Below are positions 1 to 7,812 of a stretch of 32,836 bases of DNA, piece by piece. Every line of letters begins with the position of its first letter. Within the stretch, counting starts at the first letter, position 1. The notes beneath the pieces were generated by a model, which saw only the letters and a list, made by a program, of their open reading frames with translations, did not search any database and was not told where the DNA came from. The DNA comes from a bacterium (GTDB lineage Bacteria > Electryoneota > RPQS01): assembly GCA_020846695.1 (NCBI GenBank), contig JADLDM010000009.1, positions 1 through 32,836 on the forward strand, written 5' to 3'. Position numbers and translations under genes: made by a program.

Positions 1-32
1 ACTACACGACGAGCTAATCCACAAATCACAGG

Positions 33-668
33 ATGAACAAAATGAGTTCCACGAAGCGATTGCTTATCACTGTTTCTCTTGCACTTTGCGCTATCGCAGG
101 CGCACTGCTTATGCCTCATAATCTCTCCGCCGCCGCGCTCGAAATCGGCGCGACCGCTCCGGCATTCTCTTTGCCCAATGTGGATGACAAGTCCGTCTCC
201 CTCTCCGACTTCGCAGGCAAAAAGGGAGTGTGCGTGGTCTTCACCTGCAACCACTGCCCCTACGCCAAAGCCTACGAAGACCGCCTGATCGCCCTCGGCA
301 ATGAGTTCCAGTCGCAGGGCATTCAGTTCGTGCTCATTAGCCCGAACGATCCCAAGCTCAAGCCCGAAGACGGCGCCGCCGAAATGAAGAAGCGCGCCGC
401 CGACAAGAGCTATCCCTTCCCCTATCTGCTTAACGAAGATGGCTCCGTCGCAAAAGCTTACGGCGCCGCGCGCACGCCCGAAGCCTTTCTGCTCGACAGC
501 GAAATGAAAGTCGTTTACACCGGACGCATTGACGACAACACGGAAGTCAAAGACGTCAAGGTGCACGACCTGCAAAACGCTCTGACCAAACTTGTTGCCG
601 GTGAAGGCGCTTCGATTGATCCGAAAGTCACTAAAGCCTTCGGATGCACAATCAAGTTCAGGCAATAG
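33..668 (+). CDS. Exported thioredoxin-like redoxin (PRX_like1 / AhpC-TSA type)
   Basis: A 211-residue thiol redoxin likely to act in the periplasm. The N-terminus has a basic stretch followed by a long hydrophobic segment ending in ALLMPHNLSAA, which is a signal peptide or anchor. The redoxin fold starts near residue 38 (IGATAPAFSLPNV). It has the CNHCPYA active site around residues 72-78, a CxxC with the adjacent proline typical of the PRX_like1 group, then FPYL, AYGAARTPEAFLLD with the cis-Pro region, and the C-terminal GCTIKF block that this family conserves. The substrate is unknown; members are annotated as thioredoxin family or alkyl hydroperoxide reductase-like proteins. Start at 33 is ATG; an in-frame ATG at 42 is equally possible and neither has a strong ribosome site. 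The end overlaps or nearly abuts the next T9SS gene, suggesting co-transcription. Confidence 0.9.
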   Translation: MNKMSSTKRLLITVSLALCAIAGALLMPHNLSAAALEIGATAPAFSLPNVDDKSVSLSDFAGKKGVCVVFTCNHCPYAKAYEDRLIALGNEFQSQGIQFVLISPNDPKLKPEDGAAEMKKRAADKSYPFPYLLNEDGSVAKAYGAARTPEAFLLDSEMKVVYTGRIDDNTEVKDVKVHDLQNALTKLVAGEGASIDPKVTKAFGCTIKFRQ

Positions 669-1429
669 TCCGTTTGAAAAGCTGCTTACTAATTCTGTTC
701 GTCACGACATCTTCATTCGCAGGTTCGTGGACGATTGGAAATTCCGGCGCACCGGGAACGGGGCGTTGCGCGTCAAGCTGTCACGGAGTCGGAACCGGAA
801 CAGTTGTCGTTAGCGGATTTCCGGATGTCTATCAGCCCGACAGTCTGTACTTGATACAGATTTCCGCAAGCGGGGAGCCGCTCAAGAATTTCAACGCGTC
901 TTGCAGATCGGGCGAGAGCGTGAATCCCGCCGGCGTTCTCTTGGGATCGAGCACCACAACGATTTACTCTGTTCCCGACGAAATCAACGGAGTACAAGCC
1001 AACGCACTCGATCTGAATTCCGCAGAGTTCTATTGGCTCGCGCCTTCGGCAGGAATAGGTCAGGCGCGATTGTATGTCGGTGCGCATCAGGGCGGTTTCA
1101 CCGGAGCGAACAGCAATATCGCCCTGATTTCAGAAGAGGCGCTCGCAACATCTGAGCGTCCTTTGCTTCCCTCTGAAGTTTCACTTTCAGTGTGGCCGAA
1201 TCCCTTCAACTCATCGGCGAGCATTTCTTTCGAGGTGAACACTCCTCGCGAAGCAGACGTTGCAGTGTACGACGTGCAGGGCAGATTGGTCAAGACTCTT
1301 TTTAGCGGCATCGCGCAAAGTGGAACCAACACACTCGCGTGGCATCCGCAAACAGCATCAGGTCTCTATTTTGTCACAATAGTTTCCGAAGGAAAGCAAA
1401 TCACACAGAAGGCGCTCTTCGCCAAGTAG
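644..1429 (+). CDS. Reeler-like (choice-of-anchor V type) T9SS-exported protein with CX3CH motif
   Basis: A 261-residue exported protein. Residues 11-26 form a signal peptide (LKSCLLILFVTTSSFAG). Residues 33-47 read SGAPGTGRCASSCHG, close to the GSPGDG-CASCHG opening of choice-of-anchor V/Reelin-like domains. Here the cysteines are C42 and C46 followed by H47, a CX3CH spacing rather than CxxCH. A beta-sandwich runs to about residue 155, then a T9SS type A sorting domain starts at VWPNPFNSSASISFEV and ends QITQKALFAK. The role is unknown, presumably on the cell surface. The ATG at 644 overlaps the redoxin gene by 25 bases. A TTG at 674, six bases after the redoxin stop, would give a tighter signal peptide (MKSCLLILF) and is a real alternative. 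The tandem arrangement with the redoxin and cupredoxin genes suggests an exported redox set. Confidence 0.85.
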   Translation: MHNQVQAIVRLKSCLLILFVTTSSFAGSWTIGNSGAPGTGRCASSCHGVGTGTVVVSGFPDVYQPDSLYLIQISASGEPLKNFNASCRSGESVNPAGVLLGSSTTTIYSVPDEINGVQANALDLNSAEFYWLAPSAGIGQARLYVGAHQGGFTGANSNIALISEEALATSERPLLPSEVSLSVWPNPFNSSASISFEVNTPREADVAVYDVQGRLVKTLFSGIAQSGTNTLAWHPQTASGLYFVTIVSEGKQITQKALFAK

Positions 1430-1548
1430 AATTGTTCTTGTCCCGGTAGATCACGGGACTCGCAGCACATGACCCGCGCCCCCAATGGGGCTCCGCTTCA
1501 GAGATACTGTTCGAGAAAATCATAAAGGTGATCAACCGGGAGACTGCC

Positions 1549-2721
1549 ATGAAGAAACTTGGGCTGCTACTTGTCTTGCTCTTTGTAACAAACTGCTTTG
1601 CCACTATCCACACCGTCAATCTGAGCGGCCTATCGTTCAGTCCGGCGAATGTCACGGTTACGCAAGGCGACACCGTGCGCTGGGTGAAGACCGGCGGATT
1701 TCACAACGTCGCGCATTCGGCAACTCCTCCGCTCTTCCGCAGCGGCGAGCCCACGAGTGCGGCCTTTACTTACGACTTCGCATTCGCCTCGCCCATGAGT
1801 GGAATTTACAACTACGAGTGTGAAGTCCACGCCGGCAGCGGAATGGTCGGAACCGTCACCGTAAATGCGGCAGGCAACCCGCCCGGAGAACCCACCAATG
1901 TGTCTCCACCCGATAGCGCCGATGGTCTCCCGACCAGCGTGACGCTACAGTGGAACCCCGCCGAAGGAGCCGTTACTTACACCGTATTCCTCGGAAGAGT
2001 CTCTCCTCCTTCCATAATGGCAGTGCCGCTTATTACTGAAACAAGTTACGAGTTCACCCCTCTTGCAAGCGGGAATGATTACTATTGGCACGTCGAAGCG
2101 GTGAATGAATTCGGCGCTACTCCGGGTGAAACCTGGCATTTCTCAACCGCGATGCCCATGCCGGAACAGGCGAGCAACCCCTTTCCCGCTCACAATGCGA
2201 CCAACGTTCCGCTCAATACGTTTCTCGGTTGGGATGCCGCGAATTTCGCAGAGAGCTACGAAGTCTTCTTAGGAACAACTGAGCCGCTTGCGAGCATCGG
2301 CACAACCTCAGAGACAACCATCACTCCACCTTCCGCGCTTTCTTTTAACTCAACCTATCTTTGGCGCGTGGATGCGAGCAACGAAAGCGGGACGACGACC
2401 GGATCAACTTGGACATTCTCCACTCCGCTGGATGCCGCCGCGCATGAGTTCGTCGTGCGCGACTTCCGCGTTTCCGCACCCTATCCCAATCCCTTCAACA
2501 GTACAGTCAGCATCGCATTGGAACTCCCGCAGACTGCGCAAACTCGCGTCGAGATTTTCGATCTGTCGGGCAGATTAGTGACGACGCTGTTGGACGGATC
2601 GCTTTCGGCAGGCACACATGACCTTCAATGGAATGCGAAAGGACAATCCGCAGGACTTTACTTCTTCAGAGTGAGTATGGGCAATGCGATGTTATCACGT
2701 AAGTTGATCTATCTGCCGTGA
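1549..2721 (+). CDS. Cupredoxin - FN3 - FN3 - T9SS sorting domain protein
   Basis: A 390-residue exported blue-copper-type protein. The ATG at 1549 is chosen over the GTG at 1528 because GGGAG sits just upstream and the signal peptide MKKLGLLLVLLFVTNCFA then starts correctly. Residues 19-107 are a plastocyanin/azurin-like cupredoxin with candidate copper ligands H52 (FHNV), C91 and H94 (ECEVH) and M99 (GMVG). Two fibronectin type III-like modules follow, at about 112-205 (PTNVSPPDSADGLP) and 210-300 (NPFPAHNATNVP). A T9SS type A domain begins at YPNPFNSTVSIALEL and ends SRKLIYLP. It is likely an outer-surface electron carrier or copper-binding protein; the substrate is not known. Its cupredoxin is strongly similar to that of the gene at 15929, which lacks the FN3 and T9SS parts. 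Confidence 0.92.
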   Translation: MKKLGLLLVLLFVTNCFATIHTVNLSGLSFSPANVTVTQGDTVRWVKTGGFHNVAHSATPPLFRSGEPTSAAFTYDFAFASPMSGIYNYECEVHAGSGMVGTVTVNAAGNPPGEPTNVSPPDSADGLPTSVTLQWNPAEGAVTYTVFLGRVSPPSIMAVPLITETSYEFTPLASGNDYYWHVEAVNEFGATPGETWHFSTAMPMPEQASNPFPAHNATNVPLNTFLGWDAANFAESYEVFLGTTEPLASIGTTSETTITPPSALSFNSTYLWRVDASNESGTTTGSTWTFSTPLDAAAHEFVVRDFRVSAPYPNPFNSTVSIALELPQTAQTRVEIFDLSGRLVTTLLDGSLSAGTHDLQWNAKGQSAGLYFFRVSMGNAMLSRKLIYLP

Positions 2722-2726
2722 AGAAA

Positions 2727-2746
2727 GCGCGACCAGGAGGTCGCGC
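2727..2746 (+). terminator. GC-rich stem-loop after the cupredoxin gene
   Basis: An 8-bp perfect hairpin GCGCGACC/GGTCGCGC with an AGGA loop begins five bases after the stop codon. There is no T-run, so it may work as an RNA 3' stabiliser or together with the next hairpin. Confidence 0.5.
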
Positions 2747-2757
2747 ATAGAAAACTT

Positions 2758-2791
2758 GTGAAGAGGGCCGATGAATATCCGCCCTCTTCAC
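2758..2791. terminator. Bidirectional hairpin between convergent genes
   Basis: An 11-bp perfect inverted repeat, GTGAAGAGGGC and GCCCTCTTCAC with a 12-base loop, lies between the convergent cupredoxin and aldehyde dehydrogenase genes. It includes the stop codon of the dehydrogenase. No long T-tract follows on either strand, so termination efficiency is uncertain. Confidence 0.55.
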
Positions 2792-4233
2792 ATCTGTAAC
2801 TCGGAGGATTTTACCACCAACATCTTTTCAATCTGCATGTCGCGAATCGAATAGGGAATTCCGCCCACGCCGTGCCCAGAGAGTCTCAATCCCGCAAAGG
2901 GCATCCAATCCACGCGAAAAGCCGTGTGCTCATTCACCATCACAGCCGATGCGTTCAAACGTGAATAGCAGCGCATCGCAGTGTCCAAGTCGCGCGTGTA
3001 CACCGCCGCCTGAAATGCAAAGGGAAGTGAGTTCGCGCGTGTAATCGCGTCATCCAAATCAGAGTAGGAATATACGCACACCACCGGCCCAAAAATCTCC
3101 TGCGTCGAAACCTTTGAATCTTCGCGCGGATTCCACAAGACCGTGGGAGGATAGCAGGTTTCGGAAATCGGCTCGCCGCCCGACATCAACACCGCATCCT
3201 CCGCAACCGCTTCCTTCACCCACATGTGAACCCGCGTCGTCTCTTGAGGACGAATCAGCGGGCCCACTTCTGTTTCCGCAAGCGTCGGATCACCCACCTT
3301 CATCTTCCTTCCTGCTTCCGCCAACGCCTGCGCAAATTCAAAGGCAATGCTTTCGTGCGCGTAAATTCGCTGCACGGATACACACACCTGTCCCGCATGA
3401 TAAAACGCGCCTTTTGCAAGCGGCGCAACGGCAGCTTTCCAATCAGCATCCTCAGCAACAATCACCGGAGCCACTCCGCCGTGTTCCAGCGCACATCTTG
3501 CTCCGGGCGCAAGTTTGCTCCTGAGCATCCACCCCACGCGCGCGCTGCCAATAAATGTCAAAAAGGCAACTCGCGGATCCGTCGCAAGAGATTCCGCAAT
3601 CGTCAAATCGCGCGTGATACATGCCTGACACCATTCTTCGGGTAATCCGGCCTCCCGCAACAAGCTCACGAAGCGAAAACAGGAGAGCGGCGTGTCGTCC
3701 GCAGGCTTGACAATCACCGGACAACCCGCCGCAATCGCGGGAGCAGCCTGATGCGCAATCAAATTGAAAGGATGATTGAAGGCGCTAATCGCCACAACCA
3801 CTCCAATCGGTTCCCGCCTCGTCACCGCAAGTTTACCGCTTGAGGACGCATTCAGGTTCATCGGAATCTCGCGCCCGCCATCCGTCCTCAAAGTCTCCAC
3901 GCAAATACGCACACTATCCGCCGCACGCGCGATCTCCACACGCGAGTCCACCAAAGGCTTCCCCCCCTCACGCGCCGCTTCGAGTGCAAGCTCCTCTGCC
4001 CGCTCCAAAATCAGTCCCCGAAACTTCTCAAGTATCTCAATTCGCCGCGAAATCGGCAGCCAGCCCGAGCGATTCTGATACAGCGCGTCCGCCGTCTTGA
4101 GCGCCCGCTCAATCGCCTCCGCTCCGGCGGTGTCCACCGTCGCAATGGCGCTGCGGTCATAAGGCGCAAGAACTTCCGTCGTTCCAGCAGGCTTGGCGCC
4201 CGGTATCATCAAGGGATAATGGGAATTTGACAT
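2788..4233 (-). CDS. NAD(P)-dependent aldehyde dehydrogenase
   Basis: A 481-residue soluble aldehyde dehydrogenase, normal length for the superfamily. Recognisable elements are SAFNHPFN with the oxyanion-hole Asn153, VIVKPAD with cofactor-binding Lys176, the general base Glu250 in CALEHGG, and the catalytic Cys284 in GQVCVSVQR. It ends with the FGPVVCVYSY and PFAGLRLSGHGVGG blocks. The GQVCVSVQR and SGHGVGG context resembles lactaldehyde/GapN-like dehydrogenases, but the aldehyde cannot be deduced. The track begins the ORF at 4527. I place the start at 4233 because AAGGAG lies seven bases before that ATG and the protein then begins at the usual family position; the upstream extension runs antisense to the antiporter. 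It is transcribed divergently from the antiporter gene. Confidence 0.93.
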   Translation of the reverse strand: MSNSHYPLMIPGAKPAGTTEVLAPYDRSAIATVDTAGAEAIERALKTADALYQNRSGWLPISRRIEILEKFRGLILERAEELALEAAREGGKPLVDSRVEIARAADSVRICVETLRTDGGREIPMNLNASSSGKLAVTRREPIGVVVAISAFNHPFNLIAHQAAPAIAAGCPVIVKPADDTPLSCFRFVSLLREAGLPEEWCQACITRDLTIAESLATDPRVAFLTFIGSARVGWMLRSKLAPGARCALEHGGVAPVIVAEDADWKAAVAPLAKGAFYHAGQVCVSVQRIYAHESIAFEFAQALAEAGRKMKVGDPTLAETEVGPLIRPQETTRVHMWVKEAVAEDAVLMSGGEPISETCYPPTVLWNPREDSKVSTQEIFGPVVCVYSYSDLDDAITRANSLPFAFQAAVYTRDLDTAMRCYSRLNASAVMVNEHTAFRVDWMPFAGLRLSGHGVGGIPYSIRDMQIEKMLVVKSSELQM

Positions 4234-4359
4234 GCTCACTCCTTTCATTCCCCGCAAATTAGATATTTTCGAGCGAAATCGCAACGAAGCCGAGCAGGGA
4301 CTTGTTTTCCGCAGGGAATTGCGTAAATTAGGACAAACTGAGAGTCCAAACCGACCCCC
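4234..4359. promoter_or_regulatory. Divergent promoter region between aldehyde dehydrogenase and antiporter genes
   Basis: This 126-base gap separates two divergent starts. On the + strand, TTGTTT (4302-4307) and TAAATT (4324-4329) are 16 bases apart and could be the antiporter promoter; this match is moderate. On the - strand only the AAGGAG ribosome site is clear. Confidence 0.35.
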
Positions 4360-6336
4360 ATGAGCCCCGGCATTCCGATGTTTTATGATCTCGCGATCAT
4401 CCTGAGCTGCGCGCTCCCCGTGCTGTTCTTGTCGCGTCGTATCGGCCTGCCGCCCGTCGCGAGTTTCATCCTGACCGGAATGCTCATCGGCCCCTACGGT
4501 CTCGGACTCATCGAAAGTATTGACCACGTCGAAGCCGCCGCCGAAATCGGCGTCGTGCTCCTGCTATTCATCGTCGGTTTGGAACTCTCACTGTCAAGTC
4601 TGCGCGCAACTCCGTGGAGAGTCTATTCCGCCGCGGTCGGTCAGGTTGTGCTTACCGCGTTTCTTGCGTTCGCCGCAGCAAACTCCGTCGGGCTTTCCGT
4701 CGCCGCCTCCACAGTCGCGGGATTTGTCGTGGCAATTTCTTCCTCCGCAATCGTGCTCAAGGGCCTCGCTGACAAGGGAGAACTGCAAACGCCCTTGGGC
4801 CGCATGGTCGTCACCATCTGCATCGTGCAGGACCTCGCGATTGTTCCGATGATGTTGGCTGTCGGGCTGCTCTCCGGCGGCGATCTTTCCGGGCAAATTG
4901 TTGCCTCGAAATCCCTTCTCGTGTTCGCTTGGGCTGCGTCGCTCTTCATCTTCGCCAAGTGGATTCTGCCTGTCCTGATGCGCTGTCTGGTCAAAATTCA
5001 GGTCAGCGAAGCGATCTTCCTCTTCTCAATTCTGCTTCTGCTTGCCGTCGGAGCGCTCACTTCCGTCGCAGGTCTTTCGGTCGCGCTCGGAGCTTTCGCC
5101 GCTGGAATCATGCTCTCCGAAAATGAATTCAGCGCGCACATCTACTCGCAGATACTGCCTTTCAGCTCGCTGTTCTCAAGTTTGTTCTTTGTTTCCATCG
5201 GCATGTTGCTCGATTTGCAATTTGTTGCGATGAATCTTGAAACTGTGCTCGCCGTCGCACTCGGACTGTTCTTGCTGAAGCTGATCGTGGTTGTCGGAGT
5301 GGGTTCGAGCTTGGGTTTGTCGTGGCGCGAGAGATTGCAGGGAGGCGCCTATCTTGCGCAAATTGGAGAATTCTCCTTCCTCCTAATCAGCGCGGCTGTT
5401 GCAGGCGGATTGCTTACCGCTCGCGAATTCCAACACCTGATCGCCGCATCGAGTTTGACGCTTGCACTCACTCCCATCGTGATGCAGTATGCTCCGCAGG
5501 TTGCCTATCGCGCGCACCGTAAATTGACCGGTGTGGATGAAGATGCGATGCCCGAGATGCCGCAAGCACATCGCCCGAAGCCCGCCGTGCTGATCGTCGG
5601 TTTCGGTCTGAATGGTCATAACGTCGCGCGCGTGCTGCGCGAAGCAAGTCTGTATTACGAGATCATCGAGTTCAATCCGCAGACCGTGCGTGAAGCGCGC
5701 CAAGCAGGCGAATTGATTCACTACGGCGACGCCGCGCAATCGGAGCTTATCAAGCATCTTCGCGTGGAAGAATTCGACAGCGCAGTGATCGCGATTTCCG
5801 ATCCCGCGGCAACCCGAAAAACAGTCGTCGCCATCCGAAAGCTCGCTCCTCAAACACATCTGATTGTCCGCACAAAATACGTCGCCGAAGTCACGCAGCT
5901 TGAAAGATTGGGCGCAAGCCTCGTGGTGCCCGAAGAATTTGAAACGTCGCTTAGAATCTTCTCCGAATTGCTCGCGCACTACCATCTCCCGCCGCACATC
6001 ATCGCCGCACAGGTTGCAGCAGTGCGTGAGGAAAGTTACGGAGCGCTGCGCGCTGCAATGCCCTCGATCAGCGGCGAACGTCTCGCCCGACTTCTGATGC
6101 AGCGATTGGTTGAGGCGGTGCCAATTTCAGAGGAAAGCAAAGCGCGCGCAAAATCGCTGCGCGCGCTCGGATTCTCAAGTCATGATCGCTGCAAAATCGT
6201 CGCGGTTCTCAGGAACGGCGCGCCGCTCGAGGGCGATCTACTCGATACGACTCTCGAAGTGATGGACCTCGTCGTGCTCTACGGCGATCACGCGGCTCTG
6301 AACGAAGGAGTCCGGCGCGTGTCCGAACAAGTGTGA
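4360..6336 (+). CDS. CPA2-family cation/proton antiporter with RCK domains (KefB/YbaL-like)
   Basis: A 658-residue inner-membrane exchanger. Residues 1-380 are about a dozen hydrophobic segments of the Na+/H+ exchanger fold, including GLPPVASFILTGMLIGP, VVLLLFIVGLEL and the conserved LGAFAAGIMLSE. Residues 408-520 are a TrkA-N (RCK) nucleotide-binding domain opening with VLIVGFGLNGHNVARVL, a GxGxxG-type motif, and continuing with IHYGDAAQSELI. A TrkA-C-like domain closes the protein (LRNGAPLEGDLLDTTLEVMDLVVLYG). Such proteins export K+ or exchange Na+/K+ for H+ under control of NAD(H) or thiols; which ion is moved here is not visible. A second ATG at 4378 (MFYDLAII) is a possible start. The next gene is on the opposite strand, so it appears monocistronic. 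Confidence 0.93.
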   Translation: MSPGIPMFYDLAIILSCALPVLFLSRRIGLPPVASFILTGMLIGPYGLGLIESIDHVEAAAEIGVVLLLFIVGLELSLSSLRATPWRVYSAAVGQVVLTAFLAFAAANSVGLSVAASTVAGFVVAISSSAIVLKGLADKGELQTPLGRMVVTICIVQDLAIVPMMLAVGLLSGGDLSGQIVASKSLLVFAWAASLFIFAKWILPVLMRCLVKIQVSEAIFLFSILLLLAVGALTSVAGLSVALGAFAAGIMLSENEFSAHIYSQILPFSSLFSSLFFVSIGMLLDLQFVAMNLETVLAVALGLFLLKLIVVVGVGSSLGLSWRERLQGGAYLAQIGEFSFLLISAAVAGGLLTAREFQHLIAASSLTLALTPIVMQYAPQVAYRAHRKLTGVDEDAMPEMPQAHRPKPAVLIVGFGLNGHNVARVLREASLYYEIIEFNPQTVREARQAGELIHYGDAAQSELIKHLRVEEFDSAVIAISDPAATRKTVVAIRKLAPQTHLIVRTKYVAEVTQLERLGASLVVPEEFETSLRIFSELLAHYHLPPHIIAAQVAAVREESYGALRAAMPSISGERLARLLMQRLVEAVPISEESKARAKSLRALGFSSHDRCKIVAVLRNGAPLEGDLLDTTLEVMDLVVLYGDHAALNEGVRRVSEQV

Positions 6337-6419
6337 CGGAATTTCGCCGAGTCGGGTTAAGCGCTCCGATCACTTACGCCTGCATCACTCTATCGCGCGC
6401 AACCCGACCGAAACCTAAA

Positions 6420-6722
6420 TCATTCGCGGACACGCGGCTCCTCGCCGGACCCGGGTTTCTCCTTCTTGCGAAAGAAGATCGCACCAAGCTTTTCGCCGCT
6501 TTCCTTGAATCTCTGCAGGTAGTGCCGCGCCCACGCATACTCGGTCGCGAGAATTGCCCATCCAATCGGAATCACGATGAACGCCGGACCGGGCAGCACA
6601 ATCAAAGCAATGCCGACCAGCAGCACCGTGAAGCCGATGATCGTGCGCACGAGTTTCAGCGCGCGCGGATATTGCTGCAAGCGCGAGCCGTTCTTCTGCT
6701 TGGGTTCCTGCGAGACTTCCAT
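6420..6722 (-). CDS. PGPGW-type small transmembrane protein
   Basis: A 100-residue membrane protein. Two hydrophobic segments (TIIGFTVLLVGIALIVLPGPAF and FIVIPIGWAILATEYAWA) carry the LPGPA...IGW...LATEYAWA signature of the putative transmembrane PGPGW family. The basic C-terminus RKKEKPGSGEEP is probably cytoplasmic. The ATG at 6722 is preferred to the TTG at 6746 used by the track; neither has a clear ribosome site. It lies convergent to the antiporter and divergent from rsgA, with only about 45 bases to the rsgA start. Function of the family is unknown. Confidence 0.8.
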   Translation of the reverse strand: MEVSQEPKQKNGSRLQQYPRALKLVRTIIGFTVLLVGIALIVLPGPAFIVIPIGWAILATEYAWARHYLQRFKESGEKLGAIFFRKKEKPGSGEEPRVRE

Positions 6723-6767
6723 ACTCGAATATAGCCAATTCCACAACTCGTTTCAATAGTTCCCCCC

Positions 6768-7691
6768 TTGCCGCAAAAATTGCTCACACCTCCCGCGCCG
6801 GATTGCGCTCGCGTCATGATGATTGCCAAGCGAAGCTGCCGGCTGTTGCTCCCTTCAGGCGAGCAGGTGGAAGCCGTGCTGCGCGGAAAGCTGTTTGAGG
6901 AGGGGGATGGAGTGAACGTCGGAGATTGGGTTGAAGCATCACTCAATCAAAACCAGTGGACTACGGACAGTGTTCTGCCGCGCGCCAACGCATTCTTGAG
7001 GCAGGGACTGCGCAAAGAGAAGCAAGTGATGTTTGTCAATGTGGATCGCGTGGTCATTGTTGCATCGCTTGCCCAGCCGAAGACCAAAACCGCTTCGATT
7101 GATCGCTTTCTGGTCGCCGCGATGTTCGGCAGCATTCCGCCGCTGCTCATTCTTACCAAAACGGATTTGGATTCGGAAAACGAGAGACTCAATGAAATTC
7201 TCAGTCTCTGCGAAGGTCTGTCGCTAAAGATTCTGCCTGTGTCGAACTTCTCCGGCGAAGGCGTCGAGGAGTTGCGCGAAGTCCTTTCAACGGGAGTCTC
7301 TGCCATCATCGGCAATTCGGGAGTCGGCAAGAGTTCACTTCTGAATTCTCTGATGCCTGAATTGGAGCTGCGCGTGCGCGAAGTCAGCGCGTGGTCGGGA
7401 AAGGGCACACACACCACAACGGCCGCGCTGTACATTCCCCTTTTCAATCATGCGGCGGTGATTGACACACCCGGCATGAAGAGCTTTGTGCCCTATGGCA
7501 TCACGAAGCAAAATCTCATTTCACTCTTTCCCGAGATCGCCGAGTTTGCAGCGGATTGCCGCTTCAGAAATTGTCGCCACATTGCCGAACCCGATTGCGC
7601 CGTGCTCGATGCACTTGACGAAGGAAAGATCGCGCAATCGAGATTCAAATCCTACCGGAGACTCCTCGACGAAGTCGAAGAAGAATACTGA
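6768..7691 (+). CDS. rsgA: Ribosome small-subunit-dependent GTPase A
   Basis: A circularly permuted GTPase that checks late 30S ribosome assembly. An OB-fold occupies about residues 18-80 (VEAVLRGKLF...GDWVEA). The GTPase motifs follow in permuted order: G4 LTKTD, then G1 GNSGVGKSS, a GKGTHTT switch region and G3 DTPG. The C-terminal zinc site is visible as CRFRNCRH...DC, matching the Cys-Cys-His-Cys set of the family. Length (307, or 291 from the internal ATG) is usual. The track start is a TTG at 6768; an ATG at 6816 (MMIAKRS) is an alternative and neither has a strong ribosome site. It is convergent with the cystathionine beta-synthase gene and separated from it by a long palindrome. Confidence 0.95.
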   Translation: MPQKLLTPPAPDCARVMMIAKRSCRLLLPSGEQVEAVLRGKLFEEGDGVNVGDWVEASLNQNQWTTDSVLPRANAFLRQGLRKEKQVMFVNVDRVVIVASLAQPKTKTASIDRFLVAAMFGSIPPLLILTKTDLDSENERLNEILSLCEGLSLKILPVSNFSGEGVEELREVLSTGVSAIIGNSGVGKSSLLNSLMPELELRVREVSAWSGKGTHTTTAALYIPLFNHAAVIDTPGMKSFVPYGITKQNLISLFPEIAEFAADCRFRNCRHIAEPDCAVLDALDEGKIAQSRFKSYRRLLDEVEEEY

Positions 7692-7715
7692 AGAAGTGCC
7701 TGAAGCCGGATGTCA

Positions 7716-7739
7716 AAAGGGCGGCACGCGTGCCGCCCT
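7716..7739. terminator. Perfect 24-bp palindrome, bidirectional terminator
   Basis: AAGGGCGGCACG is followed directly by its reverse complement, giving a 12-bp stem between rsgA (+) and the convergent operon (-). On the - strand it is followed by TTTT; on the + strand the T-tract is poor. It probably ends the long - strand operon. Confidence 0.65.
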
Positions 7740-7812
7740 TCGTCCAACTGTGTAGCGGCTGCCCCTGCATGTCCTCGTAAGGATGGCTGCCGATAACTCC
7801 GCGCGCGGGGTG

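Noticed and set aside
901-1155. Alternative-frame ORFs inside the Reeler-like gene
   Set aside because: They overlap a gene with a signal peptide and sorting domain and show Arg-rich shadow composition.
4234-4527. N-terminal extension of the aldehyde dehydrogenase in the ORF track
   Set aside because: It runs through the divergent promoter region and into the antiporter gene; the ATG at 4233 has a strong ribosome site and fits family length.
5383-5997. 204-aa - strand ORF inside the antiporter gene
   Set aside because: It lies wholly opposite the RCK-domain coding sequence and has shadow-like composition.
6333-6734. 133-aa + strand ORF after the antiporter
   Set aside because: It is antisense to the PGPGW gene, whose family signature is clear.
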